From the NCBI RefSeq assembly GCF_004022465.1, contig NZ_SAVA01000002.1, forward strand, positions 186,001 through 250,000: a stretch of 64,000 nucleotides of DNA. The letters run 5' to 3'. This DNA comes from Rhodobacter huangdaonensis (GTDB lineage: Bacteria > Pseudomonadota > Alphaproteobacteria > Rhodobacterales > Rhodobacteraceae). A program made the translations under genes and the position numbers. Below the pieces are notes generated by a model. It saw nothing but the letters and a program-made list of their open reading frames with translations. It did not search any database and was not told the DNA's origin. Below, one piece after another: positions 15,836 through 23,139 of the stretch. Within the stretch, counting starts at the first letter, position 1. Each line of letters opens with the position of its first letter.

Positions 15836-17131
15836 ATGCTGAAAGATCAGGACCGGATCTTTACCAACCTTTACGGGATGCACGACCGCTCCCTGAAAGG
15901 CGCGATGATGCGCGGCCACTGGGACGGCACGGCGAACATCCTGGCCAATGGCCGCGACTGGATCATCGAGCAGGTGAAGGCCTCGGGCCTGCGCGGGCGC
16001 GGTGGTGCGGGCTTCCCGACCGGGCTGAAATGGTCCTTCATGCCGAAGCAGTCGGACGGCCGCCCCTCGTTCCTCGTCATCAACGCCGACGAATCCGAAC
16101 CCGCGACCTGCAAGGACCGCGAGATCATGCGCCACGATCCGCACACGCTGATCGAGGGCGCGCTGATCGCCGGCTGCGCCATGGGCGCGAGCGCCGCCTA
16201 TATCTACATCCGCGGCGAATACATCCGCGAGAAGGAAGCGCTGCAGCAGGCGATCGACGAATGCTACGAGGCGGGGCTGATCGGCAAGAACGCCTGCAAG
16301 TCGGGCTTCGATTATGACGTCTACCTGCACCACGGCGCCGGCGCCTATATCTGCGGCGAGGAAACCGCGCTGCTCGAAAGCCTCGAGGGCAAGAAGGGGA
16401 TGCCGCGGATGAAGCCGCCGTTCCCGGCGGGCTCGGGCCTTTACGGCTGCCCGACCACGGTGAACAACGTCGAGTCGATCGCCGTCGTGCCGACCATCCT
16501 GCGCCGCGGTGCGGACTGGTATGCCTCGTTCGGCCGCCCGAACAACACCGGCGTCAAGCTGTTCGCGATGTCGGGCCACATCAACACCCCCTGCGTCATC
16601 GAGGAATCGATGTCGATCTCGATGAAGGAACTGATCGAGAAGCATGGCGGTGGCGTGCGCGGCGGCTGGAAAAACCTGAAGGCGGTCATTCCGGGCGGCG
16701 CCTCGTGCCCGGTGCTGCCGGCGGCGCTGTGCGAAGATGCGATCATGGATTACGACGGCATGCGCGAGCTGAAGTCGAGCTTCGGCACCGCCTGCATGAT
16801 CGTGATGGATCAGCAGACCGACATCATCAAGGCGATCTGGCGTCTGGCGAAGTTCTTCAAGCACGAGAGCTGCGGCCAGTGCACGCCCTGCCGCGAAGGC
16901 ACCGGCTGGATGATGCGGGTGATGGACCGCCTGGTCACCGGCGAGGCCGAGATCGAGGAAATCGACATGCTCTTCAACGTGACGAAGCAGGTCGAGGGCC
17001 ACACCATCTGTGCGCTCGGCGATGCCGCTGCCTGGCCGATCCAGGGCCTGATCCGGCATTACCGCGAAGAGATCGAGGACCGCATCAAGGCCCGCAAGAC
17101 CGGGCGCATGGGCGCGATGGCGGCGGAGTAA
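15836..17131 (+). CDS. nuoF: NADH-quinone oxidoreductase subunit F (NADH/FMN site)
   Basis: The 431-residue subunit binds NADH, FMN and the N3 [4Fe-4S] cluster. Visible are the FMN/NADH glycine loop GLRGRGGAGFPTGLKW, NADESEPATCKDREIM, the second binding motif GAGAYICGEETALLES and the cluster ligands SCGQCTPCREGT with a later cysteine in HTICALGD. Length is normal. GAGGGAAGTGAC precedes the ATG. Two small genes separate it from nuoG. Confidence 0.96.
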   Translation: MLKDQDRIFTNLYGMHDRSLKGAMMRGHWDGTANILANGRDWIIEQVKASGLRGRGGAGFPTGLKWSFMPKQSDGRPSFLVINADESEPATCKDREIMRHDPHTLIEGALIAGCAMGASAAYIYIRGEYIREKEALQQAIDECYEAGLIGKNACKSGFDYDVYLHHGAGAYICGEETALLESLEGKKGMPRMKPPFPAGSGLYGCPTTVNNVESIAVVPTILRRGADWYASFGRPNNTGVKLFAMSGHINTPCVIEESMSISMKELIEKHGGGVRGGWKNLKAVIPGGASCPVLPAALCEDAIMDYDGMRELKSSFGTACMIVMDQQTDIIKAIWRLAKFFKHESCGQCTPCREGTGWMMRVMDRLVTGEAEIEEIDMLFNVTKQVEGHTICALGDAAAWPIQGLIRHYREEIEDRIKARKTGRMGAMAAE

Positions 17132-17143
17132 ACGAACTTGGGT

Positions 17144-17413
17144 ATGGCAGTCGCAATCTTGGTGATGATCGTGCTGGGCGCTGGAGGCGCGGTTCTGACC
17201 GCGCTTTATGCGCGCGCCTACGGTCGCGCAGGGTATGACGACTGGGGCAACTATCTTGCATTGCTTCCCATGTTTTCCGCGTTTGCCCTCATGCTCGTGG
17301 CGACGCCTCTTGCATGGGTGGTGTTGCTTTATTTCCCGATTGCGGTGTTTGGCACGCCGTTGCTGCTGTTGACGCGCTGGTGCTCAATGCGAAGCAGGAA
17401 GGTGGGCATTTGA
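17144..17413 (+). CDS. small membrane protein between nuoF and nuoG
   Basis: About 89 residues, mostly hydrophobic: a helix at the N-terminus (AVAILVMIVLGAGGAVLTALY), then two more (LLPMFSAFALMLVATPLAWV and VLLYFPIAVFGTPLLLLT) and a short basic tail. A TTG six bases upstream is an alternative start with better spacing to GGAG. The DNA has visibly lower GC and more A/T-ending codons than the nuo genes around it, so it may be a later insertion. Its stop overlaps the ATG of the following lipoprotein gene (TGATG). Family not recognised. Confidence 0.6.
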   Translation: MAVAILVMIVLGAGGAVLTALYARAYGRAGYDDWGNYLALLPMFSAFALMLVATPLAWVVLLYFPIAVFGTPLLLLTRWCSMRSRKVGI

Positions 17414-17709
17414 TGCGCGCTATCCTGCCCTTCGTTGCTCTTGCTGCGCTTGCCGCCTGTACCCCGCCTGTCGGCCCCGGCAGTGTCGCTCCTGTCAGCA
17501 CTGAACCCAAGGCGATGGCCGGCTATACGGCGCTGAAGGGGCAGGGCGGGGAGCTGATCGTGAAGCGCGCGGGCACGCCCTTCACCAACTCCGACGGGGC
17601 CGAGGCGAAACGCGCGGCCAATTCCTTCTGTGGCGCGAACGGGGCCGTCACCGGCACCGAGGACAATTTCCGGGATGGCGCCTGGATCTTCCCGGGGGGC
17701 TGCGCATGA
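17413..17709 (+). CDS. small lipoprotein between nuoF and nuoG
   Basis: The 98-residue product starts with a lipoprotein signal, MRAILPFVALAALAAC, with the lipobox cysteine at residue 16. The mature part contains LIVKRAGTPFTNSDGAEAK and two further cysteines (SFCGANG and the C-terminal GGCA) that could pair. It is predicted to be anchored in a membrane facing the periplasm, away from the cytoplasmic arm of complex I. Family not recognised. It is translationally coupled to the membrane protein before it. Confidence 0.7.
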   Translation: MRAILPFVALAALAACTPPVGPGSVAPVSTEPKAMAGYTALKGQGGELIVKRAGTPFTNSDGAEAKRAANSFCGANGAVTGTEDNFRDGAWIFPGGCA

Positions 17710-17771
17710 CGGCCCCGACCACCATTCAACGCGCGGGCCTCCGCGCCCGAGCCAAGTGACGGATCAGACAC

Positions 17772-19796
17772 ATGTCGAATACGCGCAAAATCATCATCGA
17801 CGGCCATGAGGTCGAGGTTGATCCGAACCTGACGATCATCCAGGCTTGCGAGCAGGCCGGGATCGAGGTGCCGCGCTTCTGCTATCACGAGCGGCTGTCG
17901 ATCGCGGGCAACTGCCGCATGTGCCTTGTCGAGGTCGTCGGCGGCCCGCCGAAGCCCACCGCGTCGTGCGCGATGCAGGTCAAGGACCTGCGCCCGGGCC
18001 CGAACGGCGAGCCCTCGGTGATCAAGACCAACTCGCCGATGGTGAAGAAGGCGCGCGAAGGGGTGATGGAGTTCCTGCTCATCAACCACCCGCTCGACTG
18101 CCCGATCTGCGACCAGGGCGGCGAATGCGATCTGCAAGACCAGGCAATGGCTTACGGGGTGGACTTCAGCCGCTACCGGGAGGCGAAGCGCGCCTCCGAA
18201 GACCTGAACCTCGGGCCGCTGGTGAAGACCTGCATGACCCGCTGCATCAGCTGCACCCGCTGCGTGCGCTTCACCTCCGAGGTCGCCGGCATCACCCAGA
18301 TGGGCCAGACCGGGCGCGGCGAGGACAGCGAGATCACCAGCTATCTGAACCTGACGCTCGACAGCAACCTGCAGGGCAACATCATCGACCTGTGCCCGGT
18401 CGGTGCGCTGACCTCGAAGCCCTATGCCTTCACCGCCCGCCCCTGGGAGCTGACGAAGACGGAATCGATCGACGTGATGGACGCGCTCGGCTCGAACATC
18501 CGCATCGACACCAAGGGCCGCGAAGTGATGCGCATCCTGCCGCGCAACAACGACGCGGTGAACGAGGAATGGATCTCGGACAAGACCCGCTTCATCTGGG
18601 ACGGTCTGCGCCGGCAGCGGCTTGACACGCCCTACATCCGCGAGAACGGCAAGCTGCGCAAGGCAGGCTGGGGCGAGGCGCTGGCCGCTGCCGCCGCGGC
18701 GATGACCGGCAAGAAGGTGCTCGGCCTGGTGGGCGATCTCGCCCCGGTCGAGGCGGCCTTCGCGCTCAAGCAGCTGGTCGAGGGCCTTGGCGGTTCGGTC
18801 GAGTGCCGCACCGATGGCGCGCGTCTGCCGGTGGGCAACCGCTCGGCCTATGTCGGCAATGCCGCGATCGCGGATATCGACAATGCCAAGCAGATCGTGC
18901 TGATCGGCACCAACCCGCGCAACGAGGCGCCGGTGCTGAACGCGCGCATCCGCAAGGCCTGGTCGCATGGCGCGACGGTCTCGCTGATCGGGCCCGAAGC
19001 CGATCTGACCTATGATTACACCGCGCTTGGCAATGACCGCGCGGCGCTTGCGAAGGCCCTGGCCGAGGCCACTCCGGCCGAGGGTGCGCTCGTCATCGTC
19101 GGGCAGGGCGCTGTCTCGGAAGCCGATGGCGAGGCGGTGATCGCCCATGCGATGGCGCTCGCCGAGAAGCTCGGCGGCAAGTACATGACGCTGCACACTG
19201 CGGCCGGTCGCGTCGGCGCGATGGACGTGGGCGCGGTGACCGAGGGCGGGCTTCTGGCCGCGGTCGAGGGCGTGGAGGTGATCTACAACCTCGGCGCCGA
19301 CGAGGTGGAAATCACCCCGCGTTCGGAAGGCGGCCCGTTCGTGATCTATCAGGGCAGCCACGGCGATCGCGGCGCGAACCGCGCCGACGTGATCCTGCCG
19401 GGCGCCGCCTACACCGAGGAAAACGGCCTCTTCGTCAACACCGAGGGCCGGCCGCAGCTCGCCTTCCGCGCGGGCTTCGCGCCCGGCGAGGCGAAGGAAA
19501 ACTGGGCGATCCTGCGCGCGCTCTCGGCCGAGCTTGGCCGGACGCAGCCGTGGAACGCGCTTGCCGGCCTGCGCAAGGCGCTGATCGCGGCGGTGCCGCA
19601 TCTCGCCCAGGTCGACACCGTGCCGGCGAATGGCTGGACCCCGGTCGCGCTTCGCGACATGGGCGCGGCCAGCTTCCGCCCGGCGGTCAGCGACTTCTTC
19701 CTGACCAACCCGATCGCGCGGGCCTCGGTGGTGATGGCCGAATGCTCGGCCCTTGCCAAGGCGCGCGCGACCGGCCCGGCGCTTGCGGCGGAGTGA
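17772..19796 (+). CDS. nuoG: NADH-quinone oxidoreductase subunit G
   Basis: The 674-residue subunit carries a [2Fe-2S] and two [4Fe-4S] clusters in its N-terminal 220 residues: CYHERLSIAGNCRMCLVEV, the His/Cys ligands of HPLDCPICDQGGECDLQ, and CISCTRCVRF with a later CPVGAL. The C-terminal part is a molybdopterin-enzyme-like fold without the fourth cluster of E. coli. The length matches the short alphaproteobacterial and mitochondrial 75-kDa form. The ribosome-binding site is weak (GGATCAGACAC). Confidence 0.96.
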   Translation: MSNTRKIIIDGHEVEVDPNLTIIQACEQAGIEVPRFCYHERLSIAGNCRMCLVEVVGGPPKPTASCAMQVKDLRPGPNGEPSVIKTNSPMVKKAREGVMEFLLINHPLDCPICDQGGECDLQDQAMAYGVDFSRYREAKRASEDLNLGPLVKTCMTRCISCTRCVRFTSEVAGITQMGQTGRGEDSEITSYLNLTLDSNLQGNIIDLCPVGALTSKPYAFTARPWELTKTESIDVMDALGSNIRIDTKGREVMRILPRNNDAVNEEWISDKTRFIWDGLRRQRLDTPYIRENGKLRKAGWGEALAAAAAAMTGKKVLGLVGDLAPVEAAFALKQLVEGLGGSVECRTDGARLPVGNRSAYVGNAAIADIDNAKQIVLIGTNPRNEAPVLNARIRKAWSHGATVSLIGPEADLTYDYTALGNDRAALAKALAEATPAEGALVIVGQGAVSEADGEAVIAHAMALAEKLGGKYMTLHTAAGRVGAMDVGAVTEGGLLAAVEGVEVIYNLGADEVEITPRSEGGPFVIYQGSHGDRGANRADVILPGAAYTEENGLFVNTEGRPQLAFRAGFAPGEAKENWAILRALSAELGRTQPWNALAGLRKALIAAVPHLAQVDTVPANGWTPVALRDMGAASFRPAVSDFFLTNPIARASVVMAECSALAKARATGPALAAE

Positions 19797-19801
19797 CACG
19801 A

Positions 19802-20200
19802 ATGGCGCAGCTTTTCCCCCTCGCGCGCATCGCCCCCGGCCTTCTGGCCGGGCTGGCGGCCTGTGCGCCGGCGGAAGGGGCTGCGCCCTCGAAGATCGTC
19901 TATGAGGGGGTCGAGACCCGTCTCCTCGAGGGCGATCTGGTCGATTTTCGCGTCGCGCTGCGCGGGGCGGGGGACGACAGGGCGGTGGTGAGCTATGCCA
20001 CCTGTGCGGCGGCGCAATATGCGCTGATCCGCGGCTACGGCTTCGCGCGGCACATCCGCACGAAGATCGACCATGAAAACGGAACTTGGCAGGCGGATGC
20101 GGTCTATCTGATCTCCGCCGCTCTGCCCCGCGGACTGAAGACGATCGACGCTCAGGTGACGGTCGGCGACTGCGCGGATCAAGGTATACCGACGGTTTGA
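19802..20200 (+). CDS. lipoprotein between nuoG and nuoH
   Basis: The 132-residue product begins with a lipoprotein signal ending LLAGLAAC-AP and has a compact mature domain with SYATCAAAQYALIRGYGFARHI and VTVGDCADQG. The AAxYALxRxxxxARxx pattern faintly recalls CC0125/CC1285-type lipoproteins, but I would not assign it. The start is the ATG five bases after the nuoG stop; the longer frame upstream only shadows nuoG. Like the other lipoprotein in this operon it should face the periplasm. Confidence 0.7.
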   Translation: MAQLFPLARIAPGLLAGLAACAPAEGAAPSKIVYEGVETRLLEGDLVDFRVALRGAGDDRAVVSYATCAAAQYALIRGYGFARHIRTKIDHENGTWQADAVYLISAALPRGLKTIDAQVTVGDCADQGIPTV

Positions 20201-20225
20201 AAGACAAGGCGGTCTGAGGGACAAA

Positions 20226-21263
20226 ATGGCTGAGTTTCTTGCAACACCTTTTGGCACTTTCCTGCTCATCCTCGGGCAGTGCCTTCTGGTCACGGTCTGC
20301 ATCCTCGTGGCGCTGGCCTTTCTGATGTATGCCGACCGCAAGGTCTGGGCGGCGGTGCAGATCCGTCGCGGTCCGAACGTGGTGGGCCCCTTCGGCCTGC
20401 TGCAGAGCTTCGCCGACTTCCTGAAGTATATCGTGAAGGAAATCGTCGTGCCGGCGGGCGCCGACAAGGCGGTCTACTTCATCGCTCCGATGCTGAGCTT
20501 CATCCTGCCGGTGATTGCCTGGGCGGTGATCCCGTTCAACTCCGGCTGGGTGATCTCGGACATCAACGTCGCGATCCTCTACATCTTCGCGGTCTCCTCG
20601 CTCGAGGTGTACGGCGTGATCATGGGGGGCTGGGCGTCGAACTCGAAATACCCGTTCCTCGGCTCGCTGCGCTCGGCCGCGCAGATGATCTCCTACGAGG
20701 TCTCGCTCGGCCTGATCATCATCGGCGTGATCATCTCGACCGGTTCGATGAACTTCGGCGCGATCGTCGAGGCGCAGAAGACCAGCTACGGCATCTTCGG
20801 CTGGTACTGGCTGCCGCACCTGCCGATGGTGGCGCTGTTCTTCATCTCGGCGCTGGCCGAGACCAACCGTCCGCCCTTCGACCTTCCGGAAGCTGAATCG
20901 GAACTCGTCGCCGGCTATCAGGTCGAATACAGCTCGACGCCGTTCCTGCTGTTCATGATCGGCGAGCTGATGGCGGTGGTGCTGATGTGCGCGCTCGTCT
21001 CGCTGCTGTTCCTCGGCGGCTGGCTCAGCCCGATCCCCGGCCTGCCCGACGGCGTGCTGTGGCTGGTGGGCAAGATGCTGCTGTGCTTCTTCATCTTCGC
21101 GATGGTGAAGGCGATCGTGCCGCGCTACCGCTACGACCAGCTGATGCGGATCGGCTGGAAGGTGTTCCTGCCGATGTCGCTCGCCTGGGTGGTGATCGTG
21201 GCATTCCTGGCGAAATATGAGGTCCTCGGCGCCTTCTGGGCCCGCTGGACGATGGGGGGCTGA
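20226..21263 (+). CDS. nuoH: NADH-quinone oxidoreductase subunit H
   Basis: The 345-residue, eight-helix membrane subunit joins the quinone site to the proton-pumping arm. Typical segments are YADRKVWAAVQIRRGPNVVGP, ALAETNRPPFDLPEAESELV (charged loop at the quinone entrance) and YSSTPFLLFMIGE. GAGGGACAAA precedes the ATG. Confidence 0.96.
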   Translation: MAEFLATPFGTFLLILGQCLLVTVCILVALAFLMYADRKVWAAVQIRRGPNVVGPFGLLQSFADFLKYIVKEIVVPAGADKAVYFIAPMLSFILPVIAWAVIPFNSGWVISDINVAILYIFAVSSLEVYGVIMGGWASNSKYPFLGSLRSAAQMISYEVSLGLIIIGVIISTGSMNFGAIVEAQKTSYGIFGWYWLPHLPMVALFFISALAETNRPPFDLPEAESELVAGYQVEYSSTPFLLFMIGELMAVVLMCALVSLLFLGGWLSPIPGLPDGVLWLVGKMLLCFFIFAMVKAIVPRYRYDQLMRIGWKVFLPMSLAWVVIVAFLAKYEVLGAFWARWTMGG

Positions 21264-21266
21264 TCC

Positions 21267-21758
21267 ATGGCTTTCGATTACGCACGCGCGGCCAAATATT
21301 TCCTGCTGTTCGACTTCTTCAAGGGTTTCGGCCTGGGCATGAAGTACTTCGTGGCGCCCAAGCCCACGATCAACTACCCGCACGAGAAGGGGCCGATCAG
21401 CCCGCGCTTCCGCGGCGAGCACGCGCTGCGCCGCTATCCGAACGGGGAAGAGCGCTGCATCGCCTGCAAGCTGTGCGAGGCGATCTGCCCCGCTCAGGCG
21501 ATCACCATCGATGCCGAACCGCGCGAGGACGGCTCGCGCCGCACCACGCGCTACGACATCGACATGACGAAATGCATCTACTGCGGCTTCTGTCAGGAAG
21601 CCTGCCCGGTCGATGCGATCGTCGAGGGGCCGAACTTCGAATTCGCCACCGAGACCCGCGAGGAGCTGTTCTACGACAAGGCCAAGCTTCTCGATAACGG
21701 TGCCCGCTGGGAATCCGAGATCGCCCGCAACCTCGAGCTGGATGCGCCCTACAGATGA
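21267..21758 (+). CDS. nuoI: NADH-quinone oxidoreductase subunit I
   Basis: The 163-residue ferredoxin-like subunit holds clusters N6a and N6b in two CxxCxxCxxxCP motifs, ERCIACKLCEAICPAQAI and TKCIYCGFCQEACPVDAI. It relays electrons toward NuoB. Its stop overlaps the ATG of the CMD-family gene, which is inserted before nuoJ. Confidence 0.96.
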   Translation: MAFDYARAAKYFLLFDFFKGFGLGMKYFVAPKPTINYPHEKGPISPRFRGEHALRRYPNGEERCIACKLCEAICPAQAITIDAEPREDGSRRTTRYDIDMTKCIYCGFCQEACPVDAIVEGPNFEFATETREELFYDKAKLLDNGARWESEIARNLELDAPYR

Positions 21759-22165
21759 CCGAGGAATTCTCGAAACTCTTCAGCGCGATGATGGAGCAGG
21801 GGGCGGAGATGGCCCGCCTGTTCAACCCTGCTCTGGAAAGTTTCAACCCCGTCGCCTTCGAAAAGCTCATCCCCACCATGTCGAAGGACATGATGGAGAT
21901 GTGGTTCGGCAAGACCTTCAACCGCGAGGGGCTGGATGCGCGCACGCGCCTGCTGGTGACGATCGCGGCGCTCACCGTGCTGGGCGCGCAGGCGGATGCA
22001 CAGCTGCGTCTGGCCATCCGTCACGCGATGGAGGCGGGCGCATCGCAGCGGGAGATCGCCGAGGTGATCTTCCAGATGAGCATGTTCGGCGGCGTTCCCG
22101 CCATGACCCGGGCGCTGGAGATCGCGCGCTCGGTGTTTGACGAAAAATCGGGGGAAAACACATGA
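21755..22165 (+). CDS. CMD-family protein without cysteines, between nuoI and nuoJ
   Basis: The 136-residue product ends in a carboxymuconolactone-decarboxylase-type helical domain (DARTRLLVTIAALTVLGAQADAQLRLAIRHAMEAGASQREI, given here only as landmark segments DARTRLLVTIAAL and AMEAGASQREIAEVIFQ). It has no cysteine at all, so the CxxC peroxidase site of AhpD relatives is absent. The N-terminal half is rich in Met and Phe (MMEQGAEMARLF, MSKDMMEMWFG). ATGA overlaps on both sides couple it to nuoI and nuoJ. A structural or assembly role is more likely than redox catalysis, but this is inference. Confidence 0.8.
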   Translation: MTEEFSKLFSAMMEQGAEMARLFNPALESFNPVAFEKLIPTMSKDMMEMWFGKTFNREGLDARTRLLVTIAALTVLGAQADAQLRLAIRHAMEAGASQREIAEVIFQMSMFGGVPAMTRALEIARSVFDEKSGENT

Positions 22166-22764
22166 CGGTGTTTGCATTCTACCTCTTCGCTGTGGTCGCG
22201 GTGGTCGCGGGCCTGATGGTGGTCCTGTCCAAGAACCCCGTGCATTCGGTGCTCTGGCTGATCCTGACCTTCCTCTCGGCCTCGGGGCTGTTCGTGCTTC
22301 TGGGCGCGGAATTCGTCGCGATGCTGCTGATCATCGTCTATGTCGGCGCGGTCGCGGTGCTCTTCCTGTTCGTGGTGATGATGCTCGACGTCGACTTCGC
22401 CGCGCTGAAGGGCGAGCTGGTGCGCTACATGCCGCTTGGTCTGCTGATGGGCGTGATCATGCTGCTGATGCTCGGCATGGGCTTCGGCGCCTGGCAGGCA
22501 GCCGACGGCGCGCAGGCGCTGCATGCGGCGCCCACCCCCGAGGGCGTGCAGAACACCGAGGCGCTCGGGCTGCTGATCTATGACAAGTACATCTACCTCT
22601 TCCAGGCGTCGGGTCTGATCCTGCTGGTTGCGATGATCGGGGCGATCCTGCTGACGCTGCGCCACCGCACCGACATCAAGCGGCAGAGCGTGATCGCGCA
22701 GATGCATCGCGATCCGGCGAAGTCGCTCGAGCTGGTGGATGTGAAACCGGGGCAGGGGCTGTGA
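22162..22764 (+). CDS. nuoJ: NADH-quinone oxidoreductase subunit J
   Basis: The 200-residue membrane subunit has five hydrophobic helices; VLSKNPVHSVLWLILTF and LLIIVYVGAVAVLFLFVVMM (the pi-bulge helix) are typical. The C-terminus ends in a soluble tail, KQSVIAQMHRDPAKSLELV-like. The ATGA overlap with the CMD gene sets the start, with GGGGAAAACAC in front. Confidence 0.94.
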   Translation: MTVFAFYLFAVVAVVAGLMVVLSKNPVHSVLWLILTFLSASGLFVLLGAEFVAMLLIIVYVGAVAVLFLFVVMMLDVDFAALKGELVRYMPLGLLMGVIMLLMLGMGFGAWQAADGAQALHAAPTPEGVQNTEALGLLIYDKYIYLFQASGLILLVAMIGAILLTLRHRTDIKRQSVIAQMHRDPAKSLELVDVKPGQGL

Positions 22765-22827
22765 TGAGCTTTTGCGCAGAACGAAACGGGCAAGGGAAAA
22801 CGGGGCACGCGCTCCGGAGGGACAGCG

Positions 22828-23133
22828 ATGATCGGACTTGAACATTATCTGGGCGTGGCGGCGGTGCTGTTCGTCACCGGGATCTTCGGGATCTTCGTGA
22901 ACCGCAAGAACGTCATCGTCATCCTGATGTCGATCGAACTGATGCTGCTTGCGGTGAACATCAACCTCGTCGCCTTCTCGTCCTTCTCGGGCGATCTGGT
23001 GGGGCAGGTCTTCACGATGTTCGTGCTGACCGTGGCCGCCGCCGAGGCGGCGATCGGCCTCGCGATCCTCGTGGTCTTCTTCCGCAACCGCGGCTCGATC
23101 GCCGTGGAAGACGTCAACGTGATGAAGGGGTAA
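22828..23133 (+). CDS. nuoK: NADH-quinone oxidoreductase subunit K
   Basis: The 101-residue, three-helix membrane subunit contains the conserved glutamates of ILMSIELMLLAVNIN and VAAAEAAIGLAILVVFFR, which belong to the proton path. CCGGAGGGACAGCG precedes the ATG. Confidence 0.96.
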   Translation: MIGLEHYLGVAAVLFVTGIFGIFVNRKNVIVILMSIELMLLAVNINLVAFSSFSGDLVGQVFTMFVLTVAAAEAAIGLAILVVFFRNRGSIAVEDVNVMKG

Positions 23134-23139
23134 GTGCTC

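Noticed and set aside
17523..21422. Very long antisense open frame (about 1300 codons) opposite nuoG-nuoH; similar ones opposite nuoJ-nuoL (22021-25251), soxA (57202-60312) and glmU-glmS (46193-49759)
   Set aside because: High-GC coding DNA lacks stops in one antisense frame. The peptides are rich in Arg, His, Asp and Gln without any domain, while the opposite strand encodes conserved proteins.
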